DNA of 64,000 bases from an uncultured Prochlorococcus sp. (lineage in GTDB: Bacteria; Cyanobacteriota; Cyanobacteriia; PCC-6307; Cyanobiaceae): the NCBI GenBank assembly GCA_902520485.1, contig CABYNZ010000001.1, forward strand, positions 1 to 64,000. Direction: 5' to 3'. Positions 63,295-64,000 of the stretch are shown in pieces (within the stretch, counting starts at the first letter, position 1; every line of letters starts with the position of its first letter). The notes beneath the pieces are model-generated. The model worked only from the letters and a program-made list of their open reading frames with translations. It did not search any database and was not told where the DNA came from. Position numbers and translations under genes: made by a program.

Positions 63295-63900
63295 GTGGCA
63301 AACCATTTTTCACAACTTGCAAAAAAGTCAAGAACAAATGGAAGCTCAGAAAAAATTGCAAAAGAACAAGCAGGTAAACCATCTCTGGACATTTTTAAAC
63401 TTGGTGATGATGTATTAAGACAAAATTCCAAAAGAATAACTAAGGTTGATGAATCAATTAGAAAACTTGCCAGAGAAATGCTTCAAAGCATGTATGCAGC
63501 TAAAGGAATTGGACTTGCCGCGCCTCAAATTGGTATCAACAAAGAGCTTCTTGTCATAGATGTAAATTTTGAAGATTCAGCAGCAGAACCTCTAATATTA
63601 ATCAATCCAGAAATTACAGACTTTGGAACAACCCTTAATTCATACGAAGAAGGCTGCTTGAGTATACCTGGCGTCTATTTGAATGTAGTAAGACCATCAA
63701 CTATAAAATTAAAATTTAGAGATGAAATGGGAAGACCACGTAAAATGAAAGCAGATGGACTTCTGGCGAGGTGTATTCAACACGAAATGGATCACTTAAA
63801 CGGAATATTATTTGTTGATAGAGTTACATCAAAAGATGATTTGAACAAAGAACTTATTAAGGAAGGGTTTAACGAAAAAGACGTAATTTCTATTGATTAA
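63295..63900 (+). CDS. def: Peptide deformylase Def
   Basis: Removes the formyl group from new proteins. The 201-residue protein starts at GTG and has the three deformylase motifs: GIGLAAPQIG, EEGCLSIPG (metal Cys) and QHEMDHLNG (metal His pair and catalytic Glu). It has an N-terminal tail of about 30 residues, longer than in E. coli, as in other cyanobacteria. Divergent from the S9 peptidase and followed four bases later by the HIT gene. Confidence 0.97.
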   Translation: MANHFSQLAKKSRTNGSSEKIAKEQAGKPSLDIFKLGDDVLRQNSKRITKVDESIRKLAREMLQSMYAAKGIGLAAPQIGINKELLVIDVNFEDSAAEPLILINPEITDFGTTLNSYEEGCLSIPGVYLNVVRPSTIKLKFRDEMGRPRKMKADGLLARCIQHEMDHLNGILFVDRVTSKDDLNKELIKEGFNEKDVISID

Positions 63901-63904
63901 TCTA

Positions 63905-64000
63905 ATGACTGAAACTACAATATTTCAAAAAATAATTAATGAAGAAATACCCTGCGATAAGCTTTATGAAGATGACTTTTGTATTGCTTTTAATGATATC
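63905..64000 (+). CDS. HIT-family protein, 5' part only
   Basis: The first 32 codons of a gene cut by the window end. The start MTETTIFQKIINEEIPCDKL and the segment YEDDFCIAFNDI match the N-terminus of histidine-triad (HINT-like) nucleotide hydrolases, which act on adenosine nucleotides. The His-triad itself lies beyond the window. It follows def by four bases on the same strand. Confidence 0.8.
   Translation, partial: MTETTIFQKIINEEIPCDKLYEDDFCIAFNDI

Overview
The window is a gene-dense, very AT-rich stretch of a cyanobacterial chromosome. Photosynthesis and NDH-1 genes (ycf3, petL, ndhO, a CRR7-like gene, a high-light-inducible protein, crtQ) and both RpaA and RpaB response regulators identify a cyanobacterium. 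The low GC content, short intergenic gaps, single-copy compact genes, many tiny proteins and the general gene complement point to a high-light-adapted marine Prochlorococcus. That strain-level placement is from memory of the lineage, not from a database comparison. I see no insertion sequence, prophage, CRISPR array or rRNA operon. Most of the window is core genome.

Layout. 1-4.8 kb (minus): rpaB followed directly by plsX-fabH-fabD-plsC, a phospholipid and fatty-acid initiation operon; PlsX carries an unusual repetitive N-terminal extension. 4.9-11.6 kb: radA, ycf3, a Cu+ ATPase split by a one-base frameshift in an A8 tract, tmk-holB and rpaA. 11.6-13 kb: a sparsely coding stretch with one small hypothetical gene, a probable minus-strand small RNA and tRNA-Asn with its own promoter and terminator. 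13-25 kb: an ECF-type ABC ATPase, cysK, a J-domain protein, ndhO, an LpxB-like protein, an A-type Fe-S carrier, crtQ with an SRPBCC partner, hemD-rbfA, a GST, a CRR7-like protein and aroK.

25-28.4 kb (plus): a tandem-domain pterin synthase translationally coupled to a RibD/DHFR-like reductase, a FemAB-like acyltransferase, a stand-alone DUF4346 protein and petL. I read part of this as a possible uncharacterised pterin module. 28.4-42.5 kb: rimO, a VKOR-thioredoxin fusion, nadB, a cyanobacterial radical-SAM protein, a TolC-like channel, an inositol monophosphatase, small membrane and Zn-ribbon proteins, a very short HLI protein, a Deg protease and an ABC-F ATPase. 42.5-43.8 kb: four small lineage-type genes, including a Nif11-like peptide and a ribbon-helix-helix regulator with a palindrome over its own promoter. 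43.7-48.9 kb (minus): an SLC13-like permease followed by a TrkH/KtrB and TrkA/KtrA potassium system, and type II NADH dehydrogenase.

49-64 kb: cysH, coaX, bcp divergent from an Sfp-type PPTase, rarA, pgm, a DUF4912 protein, the complete sufBCDS operon with a visible promoter, an S9 peptidase, def and the start of a HIT-family gene. Several small genes shorter than 60 codons were found by reading the sequence directly: petL, an HLI protein, a four-Cys protein and two small membrane proteins. Functionally the window combines lipid and ACP metabolism, sulfur and Fe-S assembly (cysH, cysK, A-type carrier, suf), light and redox regulation, and several cyanobacteria-specific proteins of unknown role.
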